From: Flavobacteriaceae bacterium
GTDB taxonomy: Bacteria; Bacteroidota; Bacteroidia; Flavobacteriales; Flavobacteriaceae
Direction: 5' to 3'
Assembly (NCBI GenBank): GCA_016649785.1
Contig: JAENXB010000151.1
Span: forward strand, 1 to 7,090
Length of the DNA: 7,090 bases
The position numbers and the translations under genes are program-made. Below the pieces are notes generated by a model. That model saw only the letters and a list, made by a program, of their open reading frames with translations. It had not been told where the DNA came from and ran no database searches. Shown piece after piece: positions 1 through 6,787 of the stretch; position 1 is the stretch's first letter, and every line of letters starts with the position of its first letter.

Positions 1-687
1 ATTAATTTTGGAACTTCAGAAGTAGGTTCAGGGGATACTCAACCAACAGAGCCGGTTAAATCGGCTCCAAAACCCACTTCCAGTCCGGTAGTAGCTCAGC
101 CAAAAGCAGTAGAGGAAGAAGTGGTAACACAGGAAACGGTGGAGGCTCCCGTGATTGTTAAAAAATCCGAAAAAAAACCTGTTATTCAGGAAAAAATAGT
201 AGAACCAAAGAAAGTTCCACCTGCAAAAATACCCGATCCTAAACCAGACCAGTCCACTTCAGATGCCATGAGCAGTATTTTAAATGGGCCTAAAAGTTCA
301 GGAACCGCCTCTGGAGGCGAAGGAAATGACCAGGCCGCCGGCGATAAAGGCAGTACTGATGGGGATCCAAATGCCAGTGCCTATTATGGAAATGGCAAAG
401 GCTTGGATGGAGATGGCAATTATAAATTGGGAGGAAGACGCGCATTGAACAAGGAAAAATTTGTTCAGGACTGTAATGAAGCCGGGATTGTGGTAGTTCA
501 AATAGAAGTAAACCAAAGTGGACAAGTAATTCGTGCTACTCCGGGGGTTAAAGGAACAACCAATAACGCAGCCTGTTTGACGAGTCCAGCAAAACGTGCA
601 GCTCTTGCCACCACATTTAACAGCGACCCCAAAGCACCTTCAAAACAAGTGGGTGTTATTATTTATAATTTTAAATTATCTGAATAA
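1..687 (+). CDS. TonB-like energy transducer, 3' part (5' end outside window)
   Basis: The frame is open from the first base, so the start and any N-terminal membrane anchor lie upstream; 228 residues are visible. Proteins of this type take proton-motive energy from ExbB/ExbD in the inner membrane to outer-membrane transporters. Visible order: a Pro/Lys/Glu/Val-rich stretch over about residues 10-85 (repeated PxxxPK-like pieces, typical of the periplasm-spanning arm), a Gly/Asp/Asn-rich linker at about 95-143, and a compact C-terminal domain from LGGRRAL to the final YNFKLSE. That domain has alternating hydrophobic beta-like segments (GIVVVQIEVNQSGQVI) and two cysteines (158 and 192) that could form a disulfide. 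In Flavobacteriia I recall this protein between exbB/exbD-type genes and folC, and folC does follow here. The call rests on composition and context; a TolA-like role cannot be excluded. Confidence 0.72.
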   Translation: MNFGTSEVGSGDTQPTEPVKSAPKPTSSPVVAQPKAVEEEVVTQETVEAPVIVKKSEKKPVIQEKIVEPKKVPPAKIPDPKPDQSTSDAMSSILNGPKSSGTASGGEGNDQAAGDKGSTDGDPNASAYYGNGKGLDGDGNYKLGGRRALNKEKFVQDCNEAGIVVVQIEVNQSGQVIRATPGVKGTTNNAACLTSPAKRAALATTFNSDPKAPSKQVGVIIYNFKLSE

Positions 688-1908
688 GTGCCTGATTATT
701 CACAAACTGTTGAATGGATGTTTCAGCAGCTACCTATGTACCAAAGCATAGGGACTTCTGCCTTTAAAAAGGATCTCGCCAATATTATTCTATTTGCCCA
801 GGTTCTTGGAAATCCACACAATAATTTTAAATCAATTCATGTCGCAGGGACCAATGGGAAAGGGTCTGCCAGTCACATGCTCGCTTCCATATTACAGGAG
901 GCAAATTATAAGGTTGGGCTATATACTTCGCCTCATTTAAAAGATTTCCGCGAGCGGATTAAAATTAACGGAAGTGAAATTCCTGAAGTAGAAGTAATTG
1001 ATTTTATTTCGCGGAACAAGGGATTTTTAGAAGAAAATAAGCTGTCCTTTTTTGAAATGACCGTTGGGATGGCTTATGATTATTTCAGCAAACAAAAAGT
1101 TGATATTGCCATAATTGAAGTGGGGCTGGGAGGAAGATTGGATTCTACCAATATTATAACGCCGGTCCTATCAGTAATTACCAATATTGGATTAGATCAC
1201 ACCCAAATGCTTGGCAATTCCCTGGAGGAAATTGCTTTTGAAAAGGCGGGAATCATAAAACCCGGTATTCCGGTAATAATTGGAGAGACCCAGCCTGAGA
1301 CCATTCCCGTTTTTATGGAAGTCGCTGCCAAAATAAATTCCGAAATAATTTTTTCAGAAGATTTCCCGACTACAAATCTCACATCAGATCTAAAAGGGAA
1401 TTACCAGAAACACAATATTCAAACCGTAATAACCGCCATTGAAAAGCTAACGAAAAATGGCTGGAAAATTTCTGGAGATGACGTTTATAATGGATTGCAG
1501 AAGGTGCGTGTGAATACCGGTTTACGTGGGCGTTGGGATGTTTTGCAAACCAATCCAATGGTAATATGCGACACAGCCCATAATAAAGAAGGATTAAGGT
1601 ATGTGTTTGAGCAGCTAAAAGAAGAAAAATATGAAAAGTTGCATATTGTTTTCGGAGTTGTGAGTGATAAAAATCTGGGATCCATTCTGCCATTATTTCC
1701 AAAAACAGCAACCTACTATTTCTGTAAACCAAATATCCCCAGAGGCATGGATCAATTTGAATTGCAAAGGCATTGCCTTGCTTCAGGACTTCATGGGGAA
1801 TCTTATAATTCGGTAAAAGCTGCATTTGATTCAGCTTTAAAAAATTCAACAAAAAACGATATGATTTTCATTGGCGGAAGCAACTTCGTTGTTGCGGAAG
1901 TGTTATAG
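688..1908 (+). CDS. folC: Bifunctional dihydrofolate synthase / folylpolyglutamate synthase
   Basis: Cytoplasmic Mur-ligase-family enzyme that joins L-glutamate to dihydropteroate and extends the glutamate tail of folates, using ATP. The 406 residues are full length and uninterrupted. Visible motifs: ATP-binding P-loop GTNGKGS (54-60), SPHL (81-84), the Mg/folate-site segment EVGLGGRLDSTN (144-155), LDHT (169-172), FEKAGIIK with the lysine expected to be carbamylated (K186), LKGNYQKHN (235-243), GLRGRWD (278-284), DTAHN of the C-terminal glutamate-ligase domain (295-299), and the closing GGSNFVVAEVL. I place the start at the GTG directly after the TAA of the TonB-like gene: the residues it adds (DYSQTVEWMFQQLPMYQ) look like the usual FolC N-terminus, whereas the ATG at 718 would lose ten of them. 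The zero-base junction indicates one transcript and probably coupled translation. No clear Shine-Dalgarno site is present, as is usual in this phylum. Confidence 0.95.
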   Translation: MPDYSQTVEWMFQQLPMYQSIGTSAFKKDLANIILFAQVLGNPHNNFKSIHVAGTNGKGSASHMLASILQEANYKVGLYTSPHLKDFRERIKINGSEIPEVEVIDFISRNKGFLEENKLSFFEMTVGMAYDYFSKQKVDIAIIEVGLGGRLDSTNIITPVLSVITNIGLDHTQMLGNSLEEIAFEKAGIIKPGIPVIIGETQPETIPVFMEVAAKINSEIIFSEDFPTTNLTSDLKGNYQKHNIQTVITAIEKLTKNGWKISGDDVYNGLQKVRVNTGLRGRWDVLQTNPMVICDTAHNKEGLRYVFEQLKEEKYEKLHIVFGVVSDKNLGSILPLFPKTATYYFCKPNIPRGMDQFELQRHCLASGLHGESYNSVKAAFDSALKNSTKNDMIFIGGSNFVVAEVL

Positions 1909-2201
1909 AATTAAGGGTAACTAATCAGTATTTAAATTGCCTTAAGTCTAAAGCACATAGGATAAAAATGAAAAATGGACTTTTAATGCCAAAAACGGAA
2001 TGGTTTATTTGAAAATTAGGTGTTTATAGGAAAAAGTTACCGTCTTGTATTGGTAAAAGTGAGGGGTGACTTTACTTTAGTCATTTAAGGCATTCTAAAT
2101 TTTATGAACCGATTAGTTACTACAGAAAATAAAGATAATTTCAGACATTAGAAAAATTATTTTTTTTCTAAAATTGAATTATGATATTGCGATAAAATGT
2201 T

Positions 2202-2209
2202 TATATTTG
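2202..2209 (+). promoter_or_regulatory. Possible -7 box (TATATTTG) for the 2384 gene
   Basis: TATATTTG matches the Bacteroidota -7 consensus TAnnTTTG exactly. The partner is poor: the nearest TTG triplets give spacings of 12 and 25 bases instead of about 19-21. If used, transcription would start near 2216 and leave a leader of roughly 170 bases. The region is very AT-rich, so a chance match is quite possible. Confidence 0.3.
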
Positions 2210-2318
2210 AAAAATAGAAAGTAATTACATTGAATTTTAACTTATAATTACTAAGGTTCTATTTTTATTTCCCAATTACCACACATACTTAACCTCAGGT
2301 TTTGAAATAATCGACTGT

Positions 2319-2338
2319 AACTATTCTTTTGAATAGTT
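2319..2338 (+). repeat. 8-bp perfect hairpin in the leader of the 2384 gene
   Basis: AACTATTC and GAATAGTT pair perfectly around a TTTT loop, ending 45 bases before the ATG. No T-run follows (TTTGCCG), so it does not look like a terminator. It could be a leader structure or an operator dyad; the sequence does not decide between them. Confidence 0.4.
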
Positions 2339-2383
2339 TGCCGTGAATATATTTATTTCTAATTCTAACTAAATTTTATTATT

Positions 2384-3185
2384 ATGAGGACATTTAAAAA
2401 ACAATTGTGGGGGCTTCTTGTATTTTCCGTTTTGTGCAGTACAAGCTTTTTTGGTCAGGAACAACCAAAAGAGGAATTTGAACCAGTTTTTTAACTGTAA
2501 CAACAGCTCATAAAAGCACCGACCCTAATGTCGATTTTACCGATTGGTTAAAAACCGAAAAGGAATATTTTGATAAAGTAACAAGTAAAAATGATTTATT
2601 AATTGGGTCAGGTTACTACAATCATTACTTTACTCCGGATAATACTGACATCATAATGGTATTGGTCTACAAAACATGGGAAGATATTGACAAAGCCAGT
2701 GAAATTACAACTAAATTAATTGAGGAAGGCTGTCCGGATGAAGCCGGCAGAAAAGCATTTTTCGATAAACAAAACAGTTATTACAGTCCAAAGCATAGTG
2801 ATGAAATTTACCAAACTATGCAGTATACAATCCCCGTAAAAACCGATTCAAAGGAACCTTTGATATATTATGTTAAAAAGAATACAATGGGCCAGGGTGG
2901 TTCCGGGTTTAAGGAATATTTTGAAAATGTAACGCAAAAAACAAGTATGTTAAAGGATATTATACTCACCGGCATCTTTATGGCGCAAATAGCAGGGATG
3001 GAATTGAAGTATTTGTATTTGATAAATTAGGAGATATAGAGAGCTCTTTTGATGAAAATACCAGGCTTGAAAAAGAACATTGGGCAGACGAAGCAAAGGC
3101 AAAAGAATTTTTTAAGGAATATAGTAAGTTGTTCACAAAGCATGGGGATTATATTTACCATAATGTTCCCGAGCTTGAAAAGTAA
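2384..3185 (+). CDS. Secreted two-repeat protein of unknown function, split by two frameshifts
   Basis: I do not recognise a named family. The start is the ATG at 2384, which begins a signal peptide: basic MRTFKKQ, a hydrophobic core, and probable cleavage after SFFG before QEQPKEE. There is no proper lipobox. Reading stops after 36 codons because the T-run at 2487-2492 has six bases; seven would continue into LTVTTAHKS. A second shift lies at the A-run 2936-2941, where seven A would give the frame ending at the TAA at 3183. With both restored the protein has 267 residues and contains two tandem units of about 110 (roughly 34-147 and 158-266). These share EYF(D/E)xVTxKN, GYYxH, DEAxxKxFF and KHxDxIY. 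The alternating strands and helices suggest a ferredoxin-like or dimeric alpha/beta-barrel fold (inference). It may be a pseudogene, but sequencing error is more likely given similar breaks in the neighbouring genes. Confidence 0.72.
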
Positions 3186-3197
3186 TTTGAATTTTAA

Positions 3198-3237
3198 AAC
3201 AGTCTCTGAATCCATTGATTTAGAGACTGTTATTTTT
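3198..3237 (+). terminator. Strong Rho-independent terminator of the two-repeat gene
   Basis: A 15-bp stem (3198-3212 with 3217-3231), with a single G-T wobble and a CATT loop, begins 12 bases after the TAA at 3183-3185 and is followed by ATTTTT. Its position supports 3185 as the true end of the gene and so supports the second frameshift correction. Confidence 0.88.
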
Positions 3238-3263
3238 AAAATTATATTTCAAAAAGCTTCGGG

Positions 3264-3295
3264 AATTATTTTCTCCAGGAGAATTAAAAATAATT
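3264..3295. repeat. Nested inverted repeat with T-run, possible back-up terminator
   Basis: AATTATTTT (3264-3272) pairs with AAAATAATT (3287-3295), and inside it lies the palindrome TTCTCCaGGAGAA (3271-3283). The two stems partly compete. A TGATTTTTTTA tract follows on the plus strand, so this may be a second terminator or a structure between the gene and the tRNA promoter. Confidence 0.4.
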
Positions 3296-3318
3296 TGATT
3301 TTTTTATTGATTTATAGT

Positions 3319-3348
3319 TTGCAGAATTGAAAAACTACCATATATTTG
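3319..3348 (+). promoter_or_regulatory. Bacteroidota sigma-A promoter of tRNA-Val(UAC)
   Basis: TTG at 3319-3321 (within TTTG) and TATATTTG at 3341-3348 are separated by exactly 19 bases, matching TTG-N19-TAnnTTTG. Transcription is expected to start near 3354, about 15 bases before the mature tRNA. This is the clearest promoter in the window. Confidence 0.82.
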
Positions 3349-3369
3349 CATCCGCAATCAAGCGATAGC

Positions 3370-3444
3370 GGGCAATTAGCTCAGTTGGTTCAGAGCACCT
3401 CGTTTACACCGAGGGGGTCGGGGGTTCGAACCCCTCATTGCCCA
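3370..3444 (+). tRNA. tRNA-Val, anticodon UAC
   Basis: A full cloverleaf can be drawn: acceptor GGGCAAT/ATTGCCC, D-arm AGCTCAGTTGGTTCAGAGC, anticodon stem CCTCG/CGAGG around the loop TTTACAC (anticodon TAC, with U33), T-arm GGGGG-TTCGAAC-CCCTC, and discriminator A. The 3' CCA is not encoded and must be added by the CCA enzyme. The anticodon reads GUA and GUG codons, and wider if U34 is modified. It has a consensus promoter upstream and a terminator two bases after its end. Confidence 0.97.
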
Positions 3445-3445
3445 C

Positions 3446-3480
3446 AAAAAAAAAGGCTTCCAATTTGGAGGCCTTTTTTT
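3446..3480 (+). terminator. Terminator after tRNA-Val(UAC), bidirectional in form
   Basis: Stem GGCTTCC (3455-3461) with GGAGGCC (3467-3473), one wobble pair and loop AATTT, is flanked by nine A and seven T. The A-run can lengthen the stem and also makes the element symmetrical, so it could act on either strand. It lies between the two valine tRNA genes. Confidence 0.85.
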
Positions 3481-3520
3481 ATTTAGAAATTAATGATATC
3501 TTCGCCAGATCAAAAGAAAA

Positions 3521-3595
3521 GGGTGATTAGCTCAGTTGGTTCAGAGCACTACCTCGACAAGGTAGGGGTCGCTGGTTCGAGCCCAGTATCACCCA
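3521..3595 (+). tRNA. tRNA-Val, anticodon GAC
   Basis: Cloverleaf: acceptor GGGTGAT/ATCACCC, a D-arm identical to that of the upstream tRNA-Val, anticodon stem CTACC/GGTAG with loop TCGACAA (anticodon GAC), T-arm GCTGG-TTCGAGC-CCAGT, discriminator A, and no encoded CCA. It reads GUC and GUU, complementing the UAC isoacceptor. The first 29 bases match the upstream tRNA except at two positions, so the pair probably arose by duplication. Position 33 is C rather than the nearly universal U. No consensus promoter is visible in the 40 bases between the upstream terminator and this gene. A run of eight T begins two bases after the discriminator. Confidence 0.94.
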
Positions 3596-3610
3596 CTTTT
3601 TTTTATTCCC

Positions 3611-3634
3611 TTGCCTGGTTTCAGGTAGCTTTTA
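3611..3634 (+). terminator. Weak hairpin between tRNA-Val(GAC) and murF
   Basis: TTGCCTG (3611-3617) can pair with CAGGTAG (3622-3628), using two wobbles, around GTTT and followed by CTTTTA. It reaches into the murF stop codon. It could stop tRNA transcription on the plus strand; on the minus strand the tail is not T-rich. The eight T at 3597-3604 are better placed but have no stem of their own. Confidence 0.3.
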
Positions 3635-4917
3635 CTTCTTCTTAAAAACATCCAGCAGGCGCTCCAGTGCCATTCCCCTGGATCCCTTTATCAATACTTT
3701 CGTATTTTGGAGATCAGTAGATATGACTGCCTCCTCCAATTCCGGAAATTTTTCAAATTGTTGAATTTTTGAAGAATTTGTTTTTGCTTTTTTAAAATTG
3801 GTGCCAACAAGAAATACCCGACTGAAATTCAAATTTTCAAGATAATTCACCAAATCCTGGTGTTCTTGTTCCGAAGTTGCTCCCAGTTCAAACATATCTC
3901 CTAAAATGGCAACTTTATTATTTGCCGGGAATTTATTAAAACTCTCCAAAGCGGCCTTCATACTGGTGGGATTGGCATTATAAGCATCCATTAAAAGTGT
4001 GGTTTTTCCTATTTCAATAATTTGGGAACGGTTATTTTGAGGAGTATAATTTGCGATAGCTTCTTGGATGCTTTTGAGGGGTACTTCAAAATAATGCCCG
4101 ATACAAATAGCTGCTGCCATATTTATGGCATTGTAATTTCCGGGCAATAAACTATTGAAAACAACTCCGTTGTACAGCACTTCTGCATATTCCTTGTTTA
4201 TAATATATTTAACAGGAAGCCCGGCCTTGGAACTTCCAAAGGAAAAACTATTTTTATAAGAAAGTTGCTTTTGTTGTATGGGGTCATCTGCATTCAAGAA
4301 CAGGAATTTATTGTTCTCTTTTAAATAGTTGTACAGTTCACTTTTGGCGGCAATAACCCCTTCAATACTTCCAAAACCTTCCAGATGTGCCTTTCCGAAA
4401 TTGGTGATATAGCCATAATCCGGTTGGGCAATTTTGCATAAACTTTCAATTTCTTTTGGATGATTTGCGCCCATTTCCACAATTCCGAATTCTGTGGTCT
4501 TATTCATGGATAAAAGTGTGAGAGGTACACCAATATGATTGTTTAAATTTCCAACAGTAGCGACTGTATTGAATTTTTTGCTCAGCACTGCATAGATCAA
4601 TTCTTTACTGGTTGTTTTCCCGTTACTGCCCGTTATAGCAAGGATTGGAATACCTAAATGATTTCTGTGAAAATTCGCTAGTTCCTGAAGAGTTTCAAGT
4701 ACATTGTTTACGGTTATACACTGTTCGTTTTGGGCATACTCATTTTCGTCTATAATTGCATATCCCGCGCCATTTTTAAGCGCCAAACTGGCAAACTTAT
4801 TTCCGTTAAAATTCTCCCCTTTAAGAGCAAAAAAAGTTGGTTGGGCTCAATGGATCTTGTGTCTGTTGCCACTCCGCTGCTTTTTAGGAATAATTGATGC
4901 AGTTCCTGGATATTCAT
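3632..4917 (-). CDS. murF: UDP-MurNAc-tripeptide--D-Ala-D-Ala ligase, interrupted by one frameshift
   Basis: Cytoplasmic Mur ligase that adds the D-Ala-D-Ala dipeptide to the UDP-MurNAc-tripeptide, the last soluble step of the peptidoglycan precursor. The start is the ATG at 4917, giving the usual N-terminal substrate-binding domain (MNIQELHQLFLKSS, then ATDTRSIEPNQLFFALKGEN). The frame breaks at the mononucleotide run 4829-4835: seven bases are present and eight are needed. Corrected length is 428 residues, normal for the family. Motifs in corrected numbering: TGSNGKTT P-loop (96-103), NLNNHIGVPLT (124-134), EMGANHP (148-154), GKAHLEGFGS with downstream AKSEL carrying the probable carbamylated K192, PGNYNAINMAAA (259-270), NNRSQ, DAYNANPTSM (311-320), GDMFELG and KGSRG (411-415). 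Without correction, an in-frame alternative start would drop the first 44 residues. It lies downstream of gldJ on the same strand. A break in an essential gene argues for a sequence error. Confidence 0.93.
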
Positions 4918-4939
4918 TAGTTAAAAAATATAAAATAAG

Positions 4940-5102
4940 AAACGGTTTAAAAAGATACTAATTCGTTGCTCTCATTTTTATCCCTGAAGAAAATTTTCAA
5001 AGGAATTTTATGAAATCTTATAAAAGGGAACCCTGTTATAAGAAACTGAACCTCACTAAACTTCGGAACAGCTTTACGAATATTGTACTTTTTAAACCGT
5101 TT
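4940..5102. repeat. Inverted repeat framing the murF-gldJ spacer, with central hairpin
   Basis: AAACGGTTTAAAAAG at 4940-4954 is the exact reverse complement of 5088-5102, 15 of 15 bases. With one bulged base it extends by TAC/GTA, and a looser ATTCGT match follows on both arms. Near the centre, CTTATAA and TTATAAG (5017-5023, 5036-5042) form a second hairpin containing AGGG/CCCT, and GAAAATTTTC is a palindrome at about 4990. The arms lie 16 bases past the gldJ stop and 22 bases before the murF ATG. No clean flanking target duplication and no transposase are visible. It could be a small non-autonomous element remnant, an mRNA structure or a processing site. Confidence 0.6.
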
Positions 5103-5118
5103 AATAATGGTTTATAAG

Positions 5119-6787
5119 TTATTTGTTTCTTGCCGTTTTGTTTTTTTCTTTTGATTTTGAACCAACTCTGGACATTGCGTTTCTAAAGCCAATATAATCT
5201 GTGGCCATATCCTGAGGGAAATACCTTCTTTGTGCGGGATCCAGCCAATAAGCACGGTCTCTCCATGAACCTCCTTTATAAACTCTCACTTCATCACTTA
5301 CCAAAGTAGTTCTGTTTTTTTCATCATATTCAGGCTTAACATTTACCTATACTATCCGTATCGGTATTAAATTGAGGAGAGTTATACATTCTTTTTGAAG
5401 AACTTGTAATTTCATTAAAGGGCTGGTAATATCTTGTAGAACTTTTATCCCCATCACGAAAATTTTTGTTATCGCTATCTGAAAAATTAGTTCTTAAATA
5501 GGTGTCCATTTCACCAATAGGTACCTGGGCCAATTCTCCTGGTAGTGCACGAGCCACAATTTTACCATTGCTTAAAGTGTCGTAAGCGATATCCTCCGGA
5601 GTTACTACTTTAACTGAGCCATCGTCATTTATCTCATTTTTGGTATAAACATTTCCACGATAATAGTTAAAATCATTAAATTCATCGTCAACTATAGGTC
5701 TGTAAACATCCAACACCCATTCAGCAACGTTTCCTGCCATATCGTATAATCCAAAATCATTGGGTTGATATTTTTTTACCTCGGCTGTAATATCGGCACC
5801 ATCATCGCTCCATCCCGCAATTCCGCCATAATCTCCAGCGCCTTGTTTAAAGTTGGCTAACTGATCGCCTTGAGTTTTCGCATCACCTGATCTGGTGTAT
5901 TGACCATCCCATGGATATTTTTTTCTTCCCCGGTACACATTGTAACTTCTTATCCCAACTAAACCTAAGGCTGCATACTCCCATTCAGCTTCGGTTGGTA
6001 ATCTATATTCGGGTAAAAGAACTCCGTCTTTTCGTTGAACGTAAATATTTTTGGCTTCTCCTTCTTCGGGAGAAGTTCCCATTTTTTCTGAACTTTTACC
6101 GCCACGGGTTATTTCATCATTTCCCCCGTAAGACTTTGTGGGAGCGTTTAAATAAGTTTCGGTGTCAAAAGTTGTTGCCCCATCTACATCGTTATAACGA
6201 GCTCCTTCTTTTGTGTATCCTCCATCTTCCAGAATAAGTTCGTTTACCCTATTGGTCCTCCATTTACTGAATTCAACAGCCTGAATCCAACTCACTCCTA
6301 CAACAGGATAATTTGCATAAGCCGGGTTGCGTAAGTAATTATTTACCATAGTTTCGTTAAAACCAAGGCGGTTTCTCCAAACAAGGGTATCTGGTACAGC
6401 GCCGGAATAAATGTTCTTGTAATTTTCTTCACTGGGAGGGAATACGTTTTTTAACCAATCCAGATATTCCATGTACATCATATTGGTAACCTCGGTCTCA
6501 TCCATATAAAAGGACTGGATGTGTTGTTGATTTGGTGTGTTGTTCCAATCATGCATCGGATCATCCTGAACCCTACCCATTGTAAAGGTTCCTCCTTCAA
6601 CAAAAACAAGGCCCGGGCCGGTTTCCTGTTCCTTATATTTTGTATTATATTGAAAACCTCCGTCTTTGGAATTCACGTCCCAACCCGTTGCACGGGAGTT
6701 GTCTTTTTTATTCAATTTATTACAACTAAATAAACTGGCGCCAATAGCGATAGTAAATAGTAATTTAAAGGCTACAATGGTCCTCAT
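5119..6787 (-). CDS. gldJ: Gliding motility / type IX secretion lipoprotein GldJ, interrupted by one frameshift
   Basis: Outer-membrane-associated lipoprotein needed for gliding and type IX secretion in Flavobacteria. The ATG at 6787 begins a lipoprotein signal: MRTIVAFKLL, hydrophobic core, lipobox LFSC with acylated C22. The body is a formylglycine-generating-enzyme/sulfatase-modifying-factor fold used structurally: FVEGGTFTMG (62-71), PVVGVSW (161-167), LPTEAEWEYA (263-272), YPWDG (291-295) and NDFGLYDMAGNVAEW (343-357). The frame then ends early at 5336 after DSIGKC. Dropping one base of AAA (plus positions 5342-5344) gives SIGNVKPEYDEKN and continues through VYKGGSWRDRAYW and YIGFRNAM to a Lys-rich tail ending at 5119, 555 residues in total, the usual GldJ size. 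The missing part carries family-defining motifs, so it belongs to this gene. It is followed on the same strand by murF. A sequencing error is likely; real truncation should abolish gliding. Confidence 0.94.

Larger units (their letters stand above)
1909..2383. other. 475-bp AT-rich intergenic region, no gene found
   Basis: No reading frame on either strand has convincing protein character. What can be seen: an inverted TTAAGG/CCTTAA pair just after folC with a loop of about 23 bases and no T tail (a weak terminator at best); a perfect 9-bp AT-only hairpin, TTAGAAAAA with TTTTTCTAA, at 2148-2171; a promoter-like box at 2202-2209; the small palindrome AACCTcAGGTT at 2291-2301; and a hairpin at 2319-2338. 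The downstream half is probably the promoter and leader of the gene starting at 2384. An sRNA cannot be ruled out but nothing specific supports one. Confidence 0.5.

Noticed and set aside
1379..1852. 157-codon open frame on the minus strand inside folC
   Set aside because: It overlaps a complete FolC with all family motifs; the translated composition has no recognisable domain or signal, so it is a shadow.
3049..3330. Plus-strand open frame over the end of the two-repeat gene
   Set aside because: It is out of frame with the repeat-bearing C-terminus and runs through the strong terminator at 3198-3237.
3559..3565. Alternative anticodon register for the second tRNA (CGA or TCG)
   Set aside because: Shifting the loop breaks the 5-bp CTACC/GGTAG stem, and the body matches the neighbouring tRNA-Val, so GAC (Val) stands.
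4704..4961. Plus-strand open frame over the murF start
   Set aside because: It is antisense to the MurF N-terminus, which reads as typical MurF after the one-base correction.
4940..5102. Insertion sequence with target-site duplication
   Set aside because: The spacer is too short for a transposase and the flanking bases show no convincing direct duplication, so only an inverted repeat is claimed.
5911..6237. Plus-strand 108-codon frame inside gldJ
   Set aside because: It is antisense to a motif-rich part of GldJ and has biased, low-information composition.
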